Source of the DNA: Gammaproteobacteria bacterium
GTDB lineage: Bacteria; Pseudomonadota; Gammaproteobacteria; GCA-001735895
DNA: 7,645 bases
Assembly: GCA_029882955.1 (NCBI GenBank)
Contig: JAOUJX010000192.1
Location: forward strand, 1 to 7,645
Direction: 5' to 3'
Shown here: one piece after another, positions 5,545-7,645 of the stretch
Position numbering within the stretch: the first letter of the stretch is position 1
Layout of the letters: the number at the start of each line of letters is the position of its first letter
Program-made: the position numbers and the translations under genes
Notes under the pieces: model-generated
The model's input: the letters and a program-made list of their open reading frames with translations, nothing else
What the model was told of the DNA's origin: nothing
Databases searched by the model: none

Positions 5545-6420
5545 ATGAGTACAGCATCTTCTGCAGATCAATATTACGTACCACACGGTACCCATTGGCC
5601 AATTATTGGTTCTATCGGTTTAACCACGACAGTTGTTGGTTTTGCCAGGTATTTACATGGCGCGGAACTGACCATGACGTTCCTGGGCCTGGCGATCGTC
5701 ATTTTCATGATGTATGGCTGGTTTGGTCAGGTCGTCAATGAAAGTATGTCCGGCCTGTACAGCAAACAGGTCGATATGTCATTTCGTTGGGGAATGGGCT
5801 GGTTTATCTTCTCCGAAGTCATGTTCTTTGCGGCATTTTTCGGCGCGTTATTTTACGCCCGGGCCTTTTCGATTCCCTGGCTTGATGGTGCATCTAATAA
5901 TGCTGCCACAGCCGAATATCTCTGGCCTAATTTTGAAGCTGCCTGGCCTTTGCTCGCGGTGCCTCTGGCGGAAAAATATGAAGTCGCAAAACAGGCCATG
6001 GGGGCCTGGGGTCTACCCGCTATTAATACAGCTATCCTGTTAACATCCGGCCTGACTGTAACTCTGGCTCACCACGCGCTAAAACGGCAGGATCGTGACT
6101 GGTTGGTTTATTGGCTGGCGGCCACTGTTGCACTGGGTTTCCTCTTCGTTGGTTTACAGGCCTGGGAATATTCTCATGCTTATGACGATTTAAATCTTCG
6201 AATGGACTCAGGTATTTACGGCAGCACGTTTTACATGCTAACCGGTTTTCATGGTTTCCACGTAACCATGGGAGCAACGATGTTATTGATTATTACCATC
6301 CGTGCCATGAAAGGTCATTTTACACCCGAAAATCATTTCGCGTTTGAAGCGGTAGCCTGGTACTGGCATTTTGTTGATGTGGTCTGGTTGGGGCTGTTTA
6401 TTTTCGTTTACTGGATTTAG
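5545..6420 (+). CDS. ctaE: Cytochrome c oxidase subunit III
   Basis: Subunit III is the seven-helix, cofactor-free subunit that stabilises the oxidase and supports proton uptake in the D-channel. The protein has 291 residues. Signatures are HGTHWPIIGSIG (14-25), the helix GMGWFIFSEVMFF with conserved E91, LLTSGLTVTLAHHALK, the WEYSHA motif, and the C-terminal GFHGFHVTMGA, AVAWYWHFVDVVWLGLFIFVYWI block. A GAGAGAGA at 5531-5538, 6 bases upstream, serves the ATG. The 66-base gap after ctaG shows nothing else. It is the last gene of the operon; a strong terminator follows, so the DUF2909 and SURF1 genes often found next are not here. Confidence 0.97.
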   Translation: MSTASSADQYYVPHGTHWPIIGSIGLTTTVVGFARYLHGAELTMTFLGLAIVIFMMYGWFGQVVNESMSGLYSKQVDMSFRWGMGWFIFSEVMFFAAFFGALFYARAFSIPWLDGASNNAATAEYLWPNFEAAWPLLAVPLAEKYEVAKQAMGAWGLPAINTAILLTSGLTVTLAHHALKRQDRDWLVYWLAATVALGFLFVGLQAWEYSHAYDDLNLRMDSGIYGSTFYMLTGFHGFHVTMGATMLLIITIRAMKGHFTPENHFAFEAVAWYWHFVDVVWLGLFIFVYWI

Positions 6421-6445
6421 TTCTCAGAAGCGAAGCATTAAAAAC

Positions 6446-6489
6446 AAAAAAGCCCGGGTTATTATTCAAAATGACCCGGGCTTTTTTTT
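6446..6489. terminator. Bidirectional rho-independent terminator between ctaE and rpoH
   Basis: The stem GCCCGGGT (6452-6459) pairs with ACCCGGGC (6474-6481). A U-G pair and ATT/AAT pairs extend it to a 6-base loop (6464-6469). A T8 tract (6482-6489) follows on the plus strand and an A6 tract (6446-6451) precedes it, giving a T-tract on the minus strand too. It can end transcription from both convergent genes; the rpoH stop is 22 bases beyond it. Confidence 0.93.
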
Positions 6490-6510
6490 GTTTATTGAGA
6501 AAAGCTTAAT

Positions 6511-7377
6511 TTAGGCAACGAATGCTGTTTTCATCGAATTAAAAGCATTCTTTTCGATTTGACGAATACGTTCGGCAGAGACGCCATACTCATCGGCAAG
6601 TTCCTGTAAAGTTGCCTTCGGTTCGCTTAACCAGCGTCGAGATACGATTGCTTTACTGCGCTCGTCCAGGTTTTCCAGGGCCTCGCTGAGTTGAGCGTTA
6701 TTGCGTTGCTCTGAGTCATCGTGCTCTAGCAGGTATTCCGGCGAAGCCGTACTGGATACCAGTGTGTTTTCCGGTGCTAGATAAGCGCTATCGTCGTCTT
6801 CATCGCTGCTCATGTTGAAACCTATATCATGATTATTAAGACGGTTTTCCATCTCCATAACATTTTCGCGGGTTACACCGAGGGTTTCGGCTACATGAGT
6901 AATCTCTTCCGGCTTAAACCAGCCAAGGCGGGTTTTTTGGCTACGTAATTTAAAGAATAGTTTACGTTGTGCCTTGGTGGTCGCGATTTTGACAATACGC
7001 CAGTTCTTTAAAATATATTCGTGGATCTCAGCTTTGATCCAGTGCACAGCAAAAGATACCAGTCGAACGCCGACTTCTGGATTAAAGCGTTTTACAGCCT
7101 TCATTAAACCGATATTGCCTTCCTGAATTAAGTCGGCGATAGCCAGGCCATATCCAGAGTAATTATTGGCGACTTTGATAACAAAGCGTAGATGCGGTAA
7201 TACCAGTTTTTGTGCCGAGGCGATGTTACCCGTTTCCTGTAAATCGACGGCTAGCTGGTATTCTTCTTCCTGGGTCAATATAGGAACACGCCTCGCTGCC
7301 TGGATATAGGCATCGAGGTTTGATGTGCCCAGCAATACGGGCATTGTATTGTTAGTAGTGACCAGTTCTGTGCTCAT
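6511..7377 (-). CDS. rpoH: Heat-shock sigma factor RpoH (sigma-32)
   Basis: This sigma factor directs RNA polymerase to heat-shock promoters (chaperones, proteases). At 288 residues it is close to the E. coli protein (284). Region 2 is almost identical to E. coli RpoH: LPHLRFVIKVANNYSGYGL, ADLIQEGNIGLMKAVKRFNPE, VRLVSFAVHWIKAEIHEYIL and NWRIVKIATTKAQRKLFF. The RpoH-specific box QRKLFFKLR is at 137-145, with Lys where E. coli has Asn. Region 4.2 ends with the helix-turn-helix TLQELADEYGVSAERIRQIEKNAF. An acidic linker (SSDEDDDS) lies between regions 3 and 4. I choose the ATG at 7377-7375 because GAGG (7387-7384) sits 6 bases upstream. An ATG at 7389 would add four residues and overlaps that ribosome binding site. 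Promoter and CIRCE operator are upstream; the FtsX gene common upstream of rpoH is not seen. Confidence 0.96.
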   Translation of the reverse strand: MSTELVTTNNTMPVLLGTSNLDAYIQAARRVPILTQEEEYQLAVDLQETGNIASAQKLVLPHLRFVIKVANNYSGYGLAIADLIQEGNIGLMKAVKRFNPEVGVRLVSFAVHWIKAEIHEYILKNWRIVKIATTKAQRKLFFKLRSQKTRLGWFKPEEITHVAETLGVTRENVMEMENRLNNHDIGFNMSSDEDDDSAYLAPENTLVSSTASPEYLLEHDDSEQRNNAQLSEALENLDERSKAIVSRRWLSEPKATLQELADEYGVSAERIRQIEKNAFNSMKTAFVA

Positions 7378-7402
7378 AATAGACCTCATTTATAGTGCAA
7401 TT

Positions 7403-7429
7403 CTAGCACTCAATCTGAACGAGTGCTAA
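7403..7429. promoter_or_regulatory. CIRCE element (HrcA operator) upstream of rpoH
   Basis: CTAGCACTC (7403-7411), a 9-base spacer and GAGTGCTAA (7421-7429) match the CIRCE consensus TTAGCACTC-N9-GAGTGCTAA at 17 of 18 positions, with the exact spacer length. CIRCE is the operator of the repressor HrcA, which classically controls groESL and dnaK operons. Here it lies 26 bases upstream of the chosen rpoH start codon and overlaps the transcription start predicted from the adjacent -10 element. HrcA binding would therefore block rpoH transcription. If transcribed, it would also form a stem in the leader. Confidence 0.92.
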
Positions 7430-7431
7430 AT

Positions 7432-7461
7432 ATTAGAGCATAAAATCACGAAACAGTTCAA
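7432..7461 (-). promoter_or_regulatory. Candidate rpoH promoter
   Basis: On the minus strand, TTGAAC (7461-7456) is followed after 18 bases by TCTAAT (7437-7432), preceded by TG one base away (TGCTCTAAT, an extended -10). Transcription would start near 7425, inside the CIRCE element. The -35 context CTTGAAC also resembles the sigma-32 -35 (CTTGAAA), but no CCCCAT-like -10 follows, so a sigma-70 reading is preferred. Confidence 0.55.
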
Positions 7462-7499
7462 GTTTATTAGCAAATATTAATATACGAATTTATTGAACG

Positions 7500-7543
7500 G
7501 TCACCTGGGAGGGGGATATCATATCAATCGCTTTTCAGGTGAC
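7500..7543. repeat. 8-bp inverted repeat in the rpoH upstream region
   Basis: GTCACCTG (7500-7507) and CAGGTGAC (7536-7543) are perfect inverted copies 28 bases apart. No T-tract of terminator quality follows on either strand. The half-sites could be a looped operator or the stem of an RNA if transcription enters from the right. Function unknown. Confidence 0.45.
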
Positions 7544-7600
7544 TTTTACCGCTTAATTTAACTGTACTGCTCAGTGCGGAATAAACCTGCTACCGTTATA

Positions 7601-7645
7601 ATGCGCGAAAATATAAACCTGGTTGTCGCCGCATTCAGTCTTGGC
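7601..7645 (+). CDS. Possible 5' end of a divergent gene, cut by the window edge
   Basis: An open frame begins at ATG 7601 and runs off the window after 15 codons (MRENINLVVAAFSLG). The hydrophobic LVVAAFSLG could begin a signal peptide or membrane helix. There is no ribosome binding site, and the ATG overlaps a TATAAT (7597-7602), so this could instead be a promoter for a gene further right. I cannot identify it. Bases 7544-7600 show nothing else. Confidence 0.2.
   Translation, partial: MRENINLVVAAFSLG

Noticed and set aside
7511..7542. Possible sigma-32 promoter on the minus strand (CCTGAAA, 17 bases, CCCCCTCC)
   Set aside because: The -35 is close to consensus, but the spacer is longer than usual for sigma-32 and the -10 lacks CCCCAT; part of the -35 falls in the inverted repeat.
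7544..7645. End of ftsX on the minus strand, expected upstream of rpoH
   Set aside because: Translating the minus strand in the open frames at the right edge gives no FtsX-like C-terminus; if ftsX is there, it lies beyond the window.
1..7645. CRISPR arrays, tRNA or rRNA genes, insertion sequences
   Set aside because: No spaced direct repeats, cloverleaf-like segments, transposase fragments or terminal repeats were seen.

Overview
The window looks like chromosomal DNA of a non-enteric gammaproteobacterium of moderate GC content. It carries most of a gene set for an aa3-type (haem-copper, A-family) cytochrome c oxidase, followed by a convergent heat-shock sigma factor gene, rpoH. The oxidase subunit II carries a C-terminal cytochrome c domain, and Cox11 sits between subunits I and III, as in Pseudomonas and Shewanella relatives. 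The sigma factor is very close to E. coli RpoH through regions 2.1 to 2.4.

Layout, left to right. (1) Positions 1-441 hold the 3' part of a thioredoxin-fold, SCO-like assembly gene with a CxxxC motif; its reading frame appears broken near bases 22-27. (2) Positions 518-1420 hold ctaB (haem O synthase), preceded by a good sigma-70-like promoter. (3) A small DUF2970 membrane protein gene lies on the minus strand at 1424-1660, 3 bases from the ctaB stop. (4) A 370-base non-coding region at 1661-2030 separates the divergent DUF2970 and ctaC genes. It holds an FNR/ANR-like box, an imperfect dyad, short tandem repeats, a G7 tract and a TATAAT. (5) The structural operon follows: ctaC (subunit II plus cytochrome c), ctaD (subunit I), a hairpin, an unlisted 45-residue single-pass membrane protein, ctaG (Cox11) starting at a GTG that overlaps it, and ctaE (subunit III). 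(6) A bidirectional rho-independent terminator lies at 6446-6489. (7) rpoH runs on the minus strand, with its promoter and a near-perfect CIRCE operator between about 7403 and 7461. (8) About 180 further bases to the right edge carry an inverted repeat and perhaps the start of another gene.

The genes work together as follows. CtaB makes haem O, the precursor of the haem A used by CtaD. CtaG delivers copper to CuB, and the SCO-like protein probably helps with copper or thiol chemistry. CtaC, CtaD and CtaE form the proton-pumping terminal oxidase. No ctaA, SURF1 or DUF2909 gene is present here, although these are usual members of such clusters.

I see no wholly new multi-gene system. The most notable points are the CIRCE element overlapping the predicted rpoH transcription start, which puts the sigma-32 gene under likely HrcA control; the hairpin that would hide the ribosome binding site of the small protein/ctaG pair; and the small protein itself.
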